Source: Ruminococcus sp. (lineage in GTDB: Bacteria; Bacillota; Clostridia; Oscillospirales; Ruminococcaceae). Taken from it: a stretch of 64,000 nt of DNA. Location of the stretch: NCBI GenBank assembly GCA_020861185.1, contig JAJBSV010000008.1, positions 124,001 through 188,000 of the forward strand. The letters are read 5' to 3'. The stretch's first letter is position 1; every line of letters starts with the position of its first letter. Of the stretch, positions 56,373 through 64,000 are shown in pieces. Both the position numbers and the translations under genes were made by a program. The notes beneath the pieces were generated by a model, which was given only the letters and a program-made list of their open reading frames with translations, did no database searches and was not told where the DNA came from.

Positions 56373-58179
56373 CGGTTTGTTCTTTCCTGACAGTGAGCTC
56401 TATCTGATGCTCAGAAAGCCCGTAAAGCTTAATAGCTTCACACACCTTCATATGAGGCACAAAGCCGTTAATTGCGTGGGCATCAACATTTGGGCACAAA
56501 GATTTTAGCTTCTGCCCTATTGAGCCCTCATATTCACATTCTTCAAAGATATAAGCTTTGTTATATCCGGTTATAATGTTTTCGAGTTCACCATTCAGCG
56601 GGAACACCTTGACAAGCTTCATGAAATCGCAACGGAGCTTTTCAGCGGCTTTTTCCGCTTCTCCTGCTTCCCTGCCGTAGGAAATGATGAGAGTGTCGCT
56701 GTTTCTCTCGGTAACCGCATAATCGCTTTCACAGACAGTTTCCGAAGCTTCACCCGATTTCGGATATCTGACAACCGCGATGCCTGTGTCATCAAAAATA
56801 GCTTTTTCAAGGCAGGTTTCGAGCTCTTTATAGTTTGAAGGAGAGTAAATTGTGATATTCGGAATAGTAGTCAGGAACGGGATATCGAAGGTTCCCTGAT
56901 GGGTTCTGCCGTCTGAACCGACGATTCCTGCGTGGTCGATGCCGATTACCATATGAACATTACCTATTGCGGCATCATGAATAAGCCCGTCATAACTTCT
57001 CTGGAGAAATGATGAATAGACCGCAAATACAGGTATCATACCCATTTCGGCAAGTCCTGCCGCAAAGGTCACGGCATGTCCTTCGGCAATTCCCACGTCA
57101 AAATATCTTTCGGGGTACTTTTTCTTGAAGTATTGCAGACCAGTTCCGTATTTCATGGATGCGGTAATGGCACAGATTCTGTCATCTTTGTCGGCGAGCC
57201 TTGTAAGAGCTTGTCCGAAAGCGTCTGTGAAATCATATTTATGCTCCGGCAGAAGACCGGTCTTAACATCGAATCCTGCAACACCGTGATAGTTTCCGGG
57301 GTTTTTCTCTGCAGGCTTATAGCCTTTGCCCTTCTTTGTGTTTACCTGAATCAATACAGGTCCGCCGAGAGACTTTGCATATGAAAGCGCATCTTCGAGC
57401 TCGCTAAGGTCATGTCCGTCAACCGGTCCGACAAACTGGAAGCCGAGGTCCTCAAACATCGTACTGTGGAGCATCTTTTCCCTGACTACATCCTTTGAGT
57501 CGCTGAGAAAATCAGAAACCGGCTTACCTACCAACGGCACTGCGGAGATAATTCCCCTTGTGGTGTTTTTGATTGTGCGATAGGACTTCTTGATTCGAAG
57601 CTTTGAGAGATATTCCGCCAAGCCACCGATATTTTTGGATATGGACATTTCGTTATAATTAAGGATAACGATAATATTTGCTCCGCTTCTTCCTGCGTTA
57701 TTGAGACCTTCGTATGAAAGACCGCCGGTCATTGCACCGTCGCCGATAACTGCGATAGCGTGGTGATTGTCTCCTTTCAGCTTCATAGCTTCGGCAATTC
57801 CGAGAGCAGATGAGATGGAAGTTGAGCTGTGACCGCTAATGACCGGGTCATGAACGGATTCTTCGGGATTTGAAAAGCCGGAAATCCCGCCTTTTTGACG
57901 AATCGTATCAAATTCGTCGAGTCGACCGGTAAGAAGCTTATGGGTATAGCACTGATGCCCTACATCGAAAACTATTTTGTCCTTCGGGGATTCAAAAACT
58001 TTATGTATCGCAACGGTGAGCTCGACAACTCCCAGATTTGACGACAAATGTCCGCCGTTTTCGGCAACGGTATTGATTATTTTATCGCGTATTTCTGCGC
58101 AAAGCTCCTGTTCTTCTTCCAAGCTGAGCTTTTTCAGATCCTCGGGTAGAGTAAGGCTCTCAAGCAGGTTGTTCTTCAA
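56359..58179 (-). CDS. dxs: 1-deoxy-D-xylulose-5-phosphate synthase
   Basis: 606 aa. First enzyme of the MEP isoprenoid pathway (pyruvate + glyceraldehyde-3-P). HVGHQCYTHKLLTGR-like, GDGAMTGGLSYEGLNNAG (ThDP/Mg), YFDVGIAEGHAVTFAAGLA (catalytic Glu) and RYPKSGE. Directly downstream of ispA, so prenyl precursor and C15/C20 chain synthesis are encoded together. Confidence 0.97.
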   Translation of the reverse strand: MKNNLLESLTLPEDLKKLSLEEEQELCAEIRDKIINTVAENGGHLSSNLGVVELTVAIHKVFESPKDKIVFDVGHQCYTHKLLTGRLDEFDTIRQKGGISGFSNPEESVHDPVISGHSSTSISSALGIAEAMKLKGDNHHAIAVIGDGAMTGGLSYEGLNNAGRSGANIIVILNYNEMSISKNIGGLAEYLSKLRIKKSYRTIKNTTRGIISAVPLVGKPVSDFLSDSKDVVREKMLHSTMFEDLGFQFVGPVDGHDLSELEDALSYAKSLGGPVLIQVNTKKGKGYKPAEKNPGNYHGVAGFDVKTGLLPEHKYDFTDAFGQALTRLADKDDRICAITASMKYGTGLQYFKKKYPERYFDVGIAEGHAVTFAAGLAEMGMIPVFAVYSSFLQRSYDGLIHDAAIGNVHMVIGIDHAGIVGSDGRTHQGTFDIPFLTTIPNITIYSPSNYKELETCLEKAIFDDTGIAVVRYPKSGEASETVCESDYAVTERNSDTLIISYGREAGEAEKAAEKLRCDFMKLVKVFPLNGELENIITGYNKAYIFEECEYEGSIGQKLKSLCPNVDAHAINGFVPHMKVCEAIKLYGLSEHQIELTVRKEQTDAEA

Positions 58180-58200
58180 ATCTATCTCTCTTTTCGTATG

Positions 58201-59097
58201 TTAATGTCTTCTGTCAAGCAGGTCATATGCAAGCTCGCATAGCAACTCCGAGCCTGTTATATCCGAAATTGCGGCAACTGCCGTTTCTGTATAACGTTTA
58301 GCCTCGTTATGTGCCACATCTACAGCCATAATGGTGGCGTAGGTGTCTTTGCTTCGCTTTTCATCGCTTCCGATTGGCTTTCCGAGCTCGCTTTCGCTTC
58401 CCGTAATATCCAGAATATCGTCAATTATCTGGAATGCAAGTCCGAAGTTTTCCGCATATTCGGCGGCTTTCATTATGTCTTTATCATCGGCACCGGCGAG
58501 TATTGCTCCGAATTGCGCAGATGCACTCAGAATACAACCGGTTTTGAGGGACGACATTCTTTTTAAGAATTCCAAATTGACTTGTCTCCCTTCGGAAATG
58601 AGGTCAAGCCTTTGCCCCATTATCATACCTTGGTTCCCTGCCGCTTTTGAAAGGCAGTTTATGAGCCTGACTGCGGTTTCGGGTGATATGTCCCCACTCA
58701 GAGCTTTATCCGAGATAATCTCAAACGGGAGTATCGCAAGACCATCGCCGGCTAAAAGCGCAGTATCGACACCGTATGCACAGTGAACGGATGGCTTGCC
58801 CCTTCGCATATCGTCATTGTCCATTTCCGGCATGTCATCATGTATGAGAGAAAACGTGTGCATCAGTTCAAGGCAGGATGCAATTTCCGTCACATCCTCT
58901 TTGCCTCCGAAAAGCTTGTAAAATTCAATACAAAGAACCGGTCTTATCCGCTTTCCGCCTGCTGTCAGAGCGTAAAACTCGGCATCTGTTACTCTATCTT
59001 CATCATCAGAAGACTTCGAAATATATCCGTTACCCAAGAGATATGAGTCAACCGCTTCTACATCACGCTGAAATACAGCTTTAAGCTCAGGCTTCAT
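58201..59097 (-). CDS. ispA: Polyprenyl (farnesyl/geranylgeranyl) diphosphate synthase
   Basis: 298 aa from ATG 59097, with GAAGG 8 bases upstream. The track ATG at 59118 lies inside xseB and is possible but has no good SD. First Asp-rich motif HDDMPEMDNDD and second QIIDDILD, plus GGKRIRP. Bulky residues before the first motif suggest a C15 product, but chain length is inference. It overlaps xseB slightly. Confidence 0.93.
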   Translation of the reverse strand: MKPELKAVFQRDVEAVDSYLLGNGYISKSSDDEDRVTDAEFYALTAGGKRIRPVLCIEFYKLFGGKEDVTEIASCLELMHTFSLIHDDMPEMDNDDMRRGKPSVHCAYGVDTALLAGDGLAILPFEIISDKALSGDISPETAVRLINCLSKAAGNQGMIMGQRLDLISEGRQVNLEFLKRMSSLKTGCILSASAQFGAILAGADDKDIMKAAEYAENFGLAFQIIDDILDITGSESELGKPIGSDEKRSKDTYATIMAVDVAHNEAKRYTETAVAAISDITGSELLCELAYDLLDRRH

Positions 59098-59275
59098 TCT
59101 TGTCGCCTTCGCTTTCATTCAGCTCGATTCTTATATCGTTTATACGCTTCAAGCACTCTTCGGATAGAGCCATTCCCTCTTTGTAAAGAGCAACGGTCTC
59201 CTCGAGAGATGTCTTATCATCGTTAAGCTTCGCACATATTTCTTTCAGTCTTTTTATTGACTCGTCAAAGTTCAT
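59087..59275 (-). CDS. xseB: Exodeoxyribonuclease VII small subunit
   Basis: 62 aa. The small helical subunit: MNFDESIKRLKEICAKLNDD, LEETVALYKEGMALSEEC. ATGA overlap with xseA; translational coupling sets the multi-subunit ratio. Confidence 0.94.
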   Translation of the reverse strand: MNFDESIKRLKEICAKLNDDKTSLEETVALYKEGMALSEECLKRINDIRIELNESEGDKNEA

Positions 59276-60468
59276 ATCTGTTCCTCATTTTCTTGTAAAA
59301 CTTCCGCCTCGGCTTGTCCGTCTTTCATAACAATTTGTATTCTGCCACTTAATTCTGAACTTTCTGTTACAAGGTGTGAACCCTTGTAAATCAAAGCATA
59401 GCCTTTGCCAAGTATATTCATCGGGTCAGCGGCAGACAAGGTGTTAATACAGCCCGATATCTGTGCTTCGTACAGTCTCAACCTGTGAGAAATTGAAGTC
59501 TTCATAGACTCTTGCATCGTGCCGAGCTGATACTCTGTTCTCGCAAGCTTATTCTCCGGCGATAACGCATCAATTATTGATTTGTAACTTGAAACAGCAT
59601 TTGAAAGAGCATAGAGCTTTCTGTCGGTCAACCTTGTAATCTCTTGCCCAAGTCTTGATATTTCCAAGGAAATAGCCGACATATCGGGAGTGCAAAGCTC
59701 TGCCGCGGCGGTAGGGGTTGCGGCTCTTACATCTGCCACGAGGTCTGATAAAGTCAGGTCAACCTCGTGTCCGATAGCGGAAACAACCGGAGTTATGCAA
59801 GCGTAAACCGCCATAACAACGGCTTTTGTATTGAAGCAGGATAAATCGTCGTCCGAGCCGCCGCCTCTTGTGAGTATAATAACATCGGATTCACTTTTAT
59901 CCGCAAGTGAAAGTGCATTTGAAATGCTCGCCGGAGCTCCATGCCCCTGAACCGTTGCCGGAAAAAGCTTGACCTCTGCAAGAGGATATCTCCTTGCAAC
60001 AGTGCTCATAACATCGTGTATTGCCGCTCCCGACGGTGATGTGACGACCGCAATTCTTGAAGGATACTGCGGAAGTGACTTTTTGGGCTTTGAGAATATG
60101 CCCTCTTTGGCGAGTTGTTCCTTTAGTTGTGCGAGGGCTATATATTCAGTGCCCTTTCCGTCAGGAACAAGCTGAGTGCAGTTGAGCTGATAAACTCCGT
60201 TTCGCTCGTATACGTCGACTCCTCCGAAAGCTATAACAGCCTGTCCTGTTTCAGGATAAAAGCTGAGTCTCGAGGCGTTTTGCGAAAACATTACAGCTCT
60301 TATATTTGAGCTTCCGTCTGTCAGGGTAAAGAATATGTGCCCCGACGTGTGATTGATTGATATATCGGAAATCTCGCCTTTTACGGCGATTCCCTTTAGC
60401 TTCGGGTCGTTTTTAAGTTTGAATGAAATATAAGTATTGAGTGCCGAAACCGAAAGTATTGAATTCAA
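59272..60468 (-). CDS. xseA: Exodeoxyribonuclease VII large subunit
   Basis: 398 aa. N-terminal OB fold (VKGEISDISINHTSGHIFFTL) and nuclease domain with RIAVVTSPSGAAIHDV, LTRGGGSDDDLSCFN, SAIGHEVDLTLSD and ADVRAATPTAAAEL. ATGA overlap with the TsaD-like gene upstream. Confidence 0.96.
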   Translation of the reverse strand: MNSILSVSALNTYISFKLKNDPKLKGIAVKGEISDISINHTSGHIFFTLTDGSSNIRAVMFSQNASRLSFYPETGQAVIAFGGVDVYERNGVYQLNCTQLVPDGKGTEYIALAQLKEQLAKEGIFSKPKKSLPQYPSRIAVVTSPSGAAIHDVMSTVARRYPLAEVKLFPATVQGHGAPASISNALSLADKSESDVIILTRGGGSDDDLSCFNTKAVVMAVYACITPVVSAIGHEVDLTLSDLVADVRAATPTAAAELCTPDMSAISLEISRLGQEITRLTDRKLYALSNAVSSYKSIIDALSPENKLARTEYQLGTMQESMKTSISHRLRLYEAQISGCINTLSAADPMNILGKGYALIYKGSHLVTESSELSGRIQIVMKDGQAEAEVLQENEEQI

Positions 60469-61412
60469 AGTTTACACCCGTCCTTTATTGCCGAGAATAT
60501 TGCAACTCCGACGGCATTGTCTTGTGAGAAAGTCGGTTCCGCGAAATAAGAATCAAAATCTTTTTCAAGTCTTACCCGTATCAGCTTGTCCGACATGACG
60601 CCACCGGCATACACGACAGGAAGCGAGCCGAATTCATTTATAGCGCATACGGTCATCTCACATACAGCCGCTTCGACAGATCTCAGTGCAAATAAAGCTA
60701 TATCGCACTTTTCTGCGCCTTTGCCAAACATGTCTCTGCATTGATTTTCTATGCCAGAAAGACAACAGCTTCCGTCTTTTATTGTTGCTCTCGGCTTGAA
60801 TTCAGCAGTCGATTCGCTTGCGAGCTTTTCCAATTCTTTTCCGCAAGGAAATCCGAGCCCGAGCATTACACCGACTCTGTCTATGAGCTGTCCGGCTTTT
60901 AAATCGAGTGAGGATGATATCTCAGTTGCCGTTACTACTTCTTCTTTATCCGCTTTTACGAGCAGGCAATCGGTTGTACCTCCGCTGACGTGAAATGCAA
61001 TAAACGGCTTATCGCTTTCTATCAGGTCAAGCCTTTGACATGAGTAAAGTGCCGCCAAGATGTGTCCTACCTGATGAGAGGTTTCGTAAAGAGGGATATT
61101 CCCTATCACCGAAATGCTTTTTGCAACCGTCTCCCCTACCATAAAGCACGGCATATACGAGCCTTCTATGTTTCTCGGACGCGAGGAAACGCCTATAGCC
61201 GTTATACTCTCACACTTTCCTGTAAGACCGTCTATAACATCGGGAAGCTGTTTTACATGCTGGAATACCGCTTCTGACTGTCTAAGCCCTACCTCACCGG
61301 GTTTGACGCCTAAGAGCTTCTTATTCTGACGCACCGAACGACTTTCGGAATCATACACTGCGGCGGAGGTTGTATAATTACTGGTATCAATACCCAAGTA
61401 GAGCTTGCTCAT
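60465..61412 (-). CDS. Divergent TsaD/Kae1-like ASKHA paralog
   Basis: 315 aa. Starts YLGIDTSNYTTSAAVYD, keeps a metal-type HQVGH (canonical TsaD has HMEGH) with upstream ETSHQ, a nucleotide-binding HVSGGTTDCLLV and YAGGVMSDKLI. It is therefore an ASKHA-fold protein related to the t6A enzyme, but clearly different from the real TsaD, whose gene must lie elsewhere. It occupies the nusB-xseA position held by folD in B. subtilis, and overlaps both neighbours by 4 bases. Activity unknown; the annotation peptidase M22 is historical. Confidence 0.8.
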   Translation of the reverse strand: MSKLYLGIDTSNYTTSAAVYDSESRSVRQNKKLLGVKPGEVGLRQSEAVFQHVKQLPDVIDGLTGKCESITAIGVSSRPRNIEGSYMPCFMVGETVAKSISVIGNIPLYETSHQVGHILAALYSCQRLDLIESDKPFIAFHVSGGTTDCLLVKADKEEVVTATEISSSLDLKAGQLIDRVGVMLGLGFPCGKELEKLASESTAEFKPRATIKDGSCCLSGIENQCRDMFGKGAEKCDIALFALRSVEAAVCEMTVCAINEFGSLPVVYAGGVMSDKLIRVRLEKDFDSYFAEPTFSQDNAVGVAIFSAIKDGCKL

Positions 61413-61813
61413 GAGAGACTTCTCGAGTATGCGCCAAGAACCCCGTTTACAAAAGTAACGTCCGATTCCTGAGCGTACTTGTTGACGAGACCGACGGCTT
61501 CGTTTATTGAAACCTTGACAGGTATTCTGTCCGAAAGGTATTTGATTTCGTATACTGCGAGCCTTAGTGCCGCAAGATTGATTTTCGGGATTCTGTCGAT
61601 GCTTCTTTTCGTGCTGAACTGGGATATTATCTCGTCTATTTCTTCAAGATGTTCATAAACGCCTTCAACCGTAGAGATAACTTCTTCATTAACAGTGACC
61701 GCTTCGTTATCTTTGGAGATTTCAATCAGCTCTGCCGGCGATTCGTCGCGGAACGCTTTTTCGAAGATAAAGATAAACTCCGATTCTCTTATATCATGCC
61801 TTGTAATGCCCAT
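61409..61813 (-). CDS. nusB: Transcription antitermination factor NusB
   Basis: 134 aa. All-helical RNA-binding partner of NusE for rRNA antitermination. Conserved FIFEKAFRDES-like start, KINLAALRLAVYEI, and VSINEAVGLVNKYAQESDVTFVNGVLG. No upstream SD better than GGAAGTTTAA is seen. Confidence 0.94.
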   Translation of the reverse strand: MGITRHDIRESEFIFIFEKAFRDESPAELIEISKDNEAVTVNEEVISTVEGVYEHLEEIDEIISQFSTKRSIDRIPKINLAALRLAVYEIKYLSDRIPVKVSINEAVGLVNKYAQESDVTFVNGVLGAYSRSLS

Positions 61814-61855
61814 TTAAACTTCCTGCCTATTTTAAAAATGTTTTTAACGCACGGA

Positions 61856-61881
61856 AACCAAGCCGTTTTATCAGCTTGGTT
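61856..61881. other. Inverted repeat between asp23 and nusB
   Basis: AACCAAGC / GCTTGGTT with a 10-base centre. No clear T-tract on the minus strand, so it is only a possible attenuator or processing hairpin. Confidence 0.4.
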
Positions 61882-61892
61882 ATATCCGTTTT

Positions 61893-62255
61893 TTATTTGT
61901 ACTGGCTCTCGGAAAAATCAACATCGACTACCGAGACATTTACCTTCGAAACGGTTACGCCCGTCATCGACTGAACTGCGGCTTTGACCTTATCCTGAAT
62001 CTGCGTGCATACGTTGGTTACATTATAGCCGCTGTATACGATTATCGAAATAGATATTTTTGCAACGCCGTCGAGCATGGTAACTCTTATTGCGGTGTTA
62101 TCCATCTTGCTCGAAAACATCTTAAGTATATCAAACGGGCGAACCGAAATCTTTGAAACGCCGCTTACTTCCAAAGCCGCATTCTTGGCAATCTGGATGA
62201 TGACATTTTCGGATACTCTGAGAGTTCCCTTTCTTTTCTTTTCTGTGACTTCCAT
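61893..62255 (-). CDS. Asp23/Gls24 family envelope protein (YqhY type)
   Basis: 120 aa. Core RVSENVIIQIAKNAALEVSGV and ISISIIVYSGYNVTNVCTQIQDKVKAAVQSMTGVTVSKVNVSVVDV, the Asp23 fold. B. subtilis yqhY sits just before nusB and is linked to acetyl-CoA carboxylase activity. Here accB/accC are not between it and spoIIIAH. SD TAGGAGG. Confidence 0.92.
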   Translation of the reverse strand: MEVTEKKRKGTLRVSENVIIQIAKNAALEVSGVSKISVRPFDILKMFSSKMDNTAIRVTMLDGVAKISISIIVYSGYNVTNVCTQIQDKVKAAVQSMTGVTVSKVNVSVVDVDFSESQYK

Positions 62256-62320
62256 TAATTTGTCCTCCTATATTCGTCCTGAGATACGGAAGCGTCTGCT
62301 TCGCATAAATATACAAATAC

Positions 62321-62349
62321 AGTATAGCACAAATCGGCCGCCGAAACAA
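62321..62349 (-). promoter_or_regulatory. Sigma-A promoter of the asp23-nusB...recN unit
   Basis: Minus strand: TTGTTT, 17 bases, TATACT, then a ~60-base leader to the ATG. It gives vegetative expression independent of the spoIIIA operon that ends one base upstream. Confidence 0.75.
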
Positions 62350-62931
62350 CTACTTTACCTCAAAAATTCTGATATTTTCATTCTGAACATCCACTTCCGA
62401 TAGCAAAATGTCTTTGATTTGTGCCGCTTGTGCACTTGTCAAGCCCTCAGACTTTACAACTATATTTGCGTTTTCTCCGTCAAGATAGCATACACAATCT
62501 TCAAAGCCTGCGGCGATAACCAGATTTTCGATTATTGTTTCGCTCTCAATAAGCGACGAAAGCGCTACGGCTTCCTCTGTGTAGGAGGAAAGCTCTTCAT
62601 CGGAAATGTCTCCGCCGTCGAGCATCATCTTAAGAGTTTCTACCGCCTCATCCCTTGATGTGAGCTTTTCGAGTCTTGCCTGTGCGAAGTAGTCATCCGA
62701 CGAATAGTCGACTACCTCGGTGCCGTTTACGTAAGTTATTTCACCGTAAACATCGCTCATATCAAGACTTGTAACGACATCGGTCGCTTTTAAGTCGGTG
62801 TTCGTGAGCTCGTAATTCGCATAGACGGCTATTCCCAGAAGCAGAACAAGACATGTGATGATTATCTGTCTCTTGGATACTCTTAGGTTAAATCTGATTT
62901 TTCTGTTTTTCTTTGCCATTGCAGTTGCCAT
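62350..62931 (-). CDS. spoIIIAH: Stage III sporulation protein AH
   Basis: 193 aa. N-terminal transmembrane helix (~21-41) and a mother-cell-side extracytoplasmic EscJ-like domain. DDYFAQARLEKLTSRDEAVETLKMML and VVKSEGLTSAQAAQIKDIL are family hallmarks. Pairs with forespore SpoIIQ across the intermembrane space to form the feeding-tube channel. Confidence 0.93.
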   Translation of the reverse strand: MATAMAKKNRKIRFNLRVSKRQIIITCLVLLLGIAVYANYELTNTDLKATDVVTSLDMSDVYGEITYVNGTEVVDYSSDDYFAQARLEKLTSRDEAVETLKMMLDGGDISDEELSSYTEEAVALSSLIESETIIENLVIAAGFEDCVCYLDGENANIVVKSEGLTSAQAAQIKDILLSEVDVQNENIRIFEVK

Positions 62932-62943
62932 TGAAATCTCTCC

Positions 62944-63438
62944 TTAGTTGCTTTTTGCTACATAAACCTTGTTTGACGGTATATCCAAAACGGTAGAAAC
63001 CGCTTTTATGACCTGTTCCTGAATTACTGCCCTATCGCCTCCTGTACAGACTACAAGTACTCCGCTCACCTGCGGATTATCTATTCTTTCAATCAACGCC
63101 TCCTTATTCCCTATAATTACTGTTTCGGTTTTCGTTTCGAGCTCATCTTTCTCGATATCTGTTGTGTAGACATAAGAAGCAGAGCTTTCTATCGTCAGCA
63201 TGACCGTAACGTCACCTACGCCGTCAATCTTTGAAATAATCTCTTCGAGCTGAAGCTTGAGCTCTTCGGCATACTCTGAGCTTACGTCGGGAATAGTTTC
63301 CGAGTCGGACGTATCTTCATCATCGCTTTCAAAGCTGTTCAGTGCCAGAATGAGAATAACAGACAACACAGCTACTGCAAGATATATGATTTGTTTGCCG
63401 GTAAGCCTGAACTTTTCTTTAAGTCTGTCAAGAATCAT
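62944..63438 (-). CDS. spoIIIAG: Stage III sporulation protein AG
   Basis: 164 aa. One transmembrane helix (~15-35), acidic linker, then the ring-forming domain: IDGVGDVTVMLTIESS, ALIERIDNPQVSGVLVVCTGGDRA and a C-terminal PSNKVYVAK. Forms the large extracytoplasmic ring of the SpoIIIA channel. Overlaps spoIIIAF by 11 bases. Confidence 0.95.
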   Translation of the reverse strand: MILDRLKEKFRLTGKQIIYLAVAVLSVILILALNSFESDDEDTSDSETIPDVSSEYAEELKLQLEEIISKIDGVGDVTVMLTIESSASYVYTTDIEKDELETKTETVIIGNKEALIERIDNPQVSGVLVVCTGGDRAVIQEQVIKAVSTVLDIPSNKVYVAKSN

Positions 63439-63904
63439 TTACGTCCTCCGAAAAGCTGATATCAAGGGTTACTTCCCCGATTTTGTCACCGGTTACCTTG
63501 AGGATTTTGCTTTCGTACGCTTCACTGCTTCCCGGGATTGTCAGGCTTATTTTACTAATAGATATGCCGTTATCCTCGTCAATATTAGTTTCAACTGAGA
63601 TTTTTTCTACCGGTATGCCGTTCTCCTTATATATCAGAAGAATGCTGTCGGCAAGACGTTCCTCAAGCTCGCTTATAACCAAGTCGTTATAGCTGTAATC
63701 TGATTCGTAAAGCAAATCTGCGTCTATAGCCCCATCGAAGGTGAAATCAAGATTTAAAACCGCTCCGGCTATTGTGAGAGCCGTCAGAATTGAGATGACC
63801 GTTTTCATTTTCTGTTTGTAACTATCCGGGGTAAGCATCATGACGAGCATGTACACAAGTGACAATATGCATACTGTTAAGGTGATATTCTTTACAGACG
63901 TCAT
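63428..63904 (-). CDS. spoIIIAF: Stage III sporulation protein AF
   Basis: 158 aa. Two N-terminal transmembrane helices (~6-24 and ~34-50) with YKQKMKTVISILTALTI between and inside, then a small extracytoplasmic alpha/beta domain. It starts in a 4-base overlap with the preceding gene. Confidence 0.92.
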   Translation of the reverse strand: MTSVKNITLTVCILSLVYMLVMMLTPDSYKQKMKTVISILTALTIAGAVLNLDFTFDGAIDADLLYESDYSYNDLVISELEERLADSILLIYKENGIPVEKISVETNIDEDNGISISKISLTIPGSSEAYESKILKVTGDKIGEVTLDISFSEDVNDS

Positions 63905-64000
63905 ACGTATGCCTCACTGCCTATAAGCATTATCATTCCGGTTGAAATCAGAAACATCAGGGCGTATATTATGAGTAGTGTTACGCCGAGAGAATATACA
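63901..64000 (-). CDS. spoIIIAE: Stage III sporulation protein AE, C-terminal end (5' part outside window)
   Basis: The last 32 codons plus stop are readable on the minus strand: a hydrophobic segment GVTLLIIYALMFLISTGM followed by IMLIGSEAYV and TGA. Identity is from position (spoIIIAE precedes spoIIIAF in all known operons) and the polytopic character. Too short for the ORF track. Confidence 0.72.
   Translation of the reverse strand, partial: VYSLGVTLLIIYALMFLISTGMIMLIGSEAYV

Overview
This window looks like chromosome from a spore-forming Clostridia (Bacillota), most likely an Oscillospiraceae/Ruminococcaceae-type gut or rumen anaerobe. The taxonomic call is inference. It rests on the sporulation genes present (spoIIGA, sigE, sigG, yunB, yqfC, yqfD, a probable ylbJ and spoIIIAE-AH), on split transketolase, GatCAB, MutS2, YlbF and DivIVA, and on a secreted GH30 xylanase-like lipoprotein. 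I see no rRNA, tRNA, CRISPR array, insertion sequence or prophage. Coding density is very high, and no gap without a gene exceeds 300 bases.

Layout. (1) 1-8.0 kb, plus strand: the 3' end of prfA, tsaC/sua5, coaE, a lytic transglycosylase, an M18 aminopeptidase, then spoIIGA-sigE-sigG and tyrS. The spoIIGA promoter has a TTGACA that overlaps a Spo0A-box-like sequence and an unusually long 21-bp spacer. sigG has a good sigma-F-type promoter. (2) 8.1-11.2 kb, minus strand: a membrane-anchored alpha/beta hydrolase and a dnaD/dnaI-like primosome pair with a palindromic promoter. (3) 11.4-14.4 kb, plus strand: a GH30_8-like glucuronoxylanase lipoprotein, galE and a tiny sortase-substrate-like surface protein. 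(4) 14.6-36.9 kb, plus strand: ylbF-mutS-mutL-miaA, an orphan HlyD-like adaptor, sepF-ylmH-divIVA-ileS-lspA-rluD, a HAD phosphatase, transketolase halves, yunB, ligA and gatCAB. (5) 37.0-38.0 kb, minus strand: a YlbJ-like membrane protein. (6) 38.1-46.6 kb, plus strand: yqfC-yqfD, phoH-ybeY-era-yqzL-recO-mutS2 and a Xer recombinase gene. (7) 46.7-64 kb, minus strand: a Gly/Pro-rich small membrane protein, a PRK06851-like ATPase, manA, a U32 peptidase, mltG, a DJ-1 family gene, and the cluster spoIIIAE-AF-AG-AH / asp23-nusB-(TsaD paralog)-xseA-xseB-ispA-dxs-tlyA-nadK-argR-recN.

Functionally the window combines translation (release factor, aminoacyl-tRNA synthetases, GatCAB, t6A and i6A tRNA modification, ribosome maturation), genome maintenance (MutSL, MutS2, RecO, RecN, LigA, XseAB, primosome loader) and cell division (SepF, DivIVA). 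It also carries the core of the mother-cell/forespore sigma cascade and the SpoIIIA channel. Gene order follows Bacillus subtilis in several blocks (spoIIGA-sigE-sigG, mutSL, sepF-ylmH-divIVA-ileS-lspA, yqfCD-phoH-ybeY-era-yqzL-recO, spoIIIA...nusB...xseAB-ispA-dxs-tlyA-argR-recN), with informative losses and insertions.

No obviously new defence or metabolic system is present. The most under-described items are the Gly/Pro/Cys-rich membrane miniprotein with its repeat-flanked promoter, the divergent TsaD paralog inside the nusB-xse operon, the Cys-tailed YlbF next to mutS, the orphan HlyD adaptor beside sepF, the palindromic dnaD promoter, and a 30-bp perfect palindrome in front of the xer gene.
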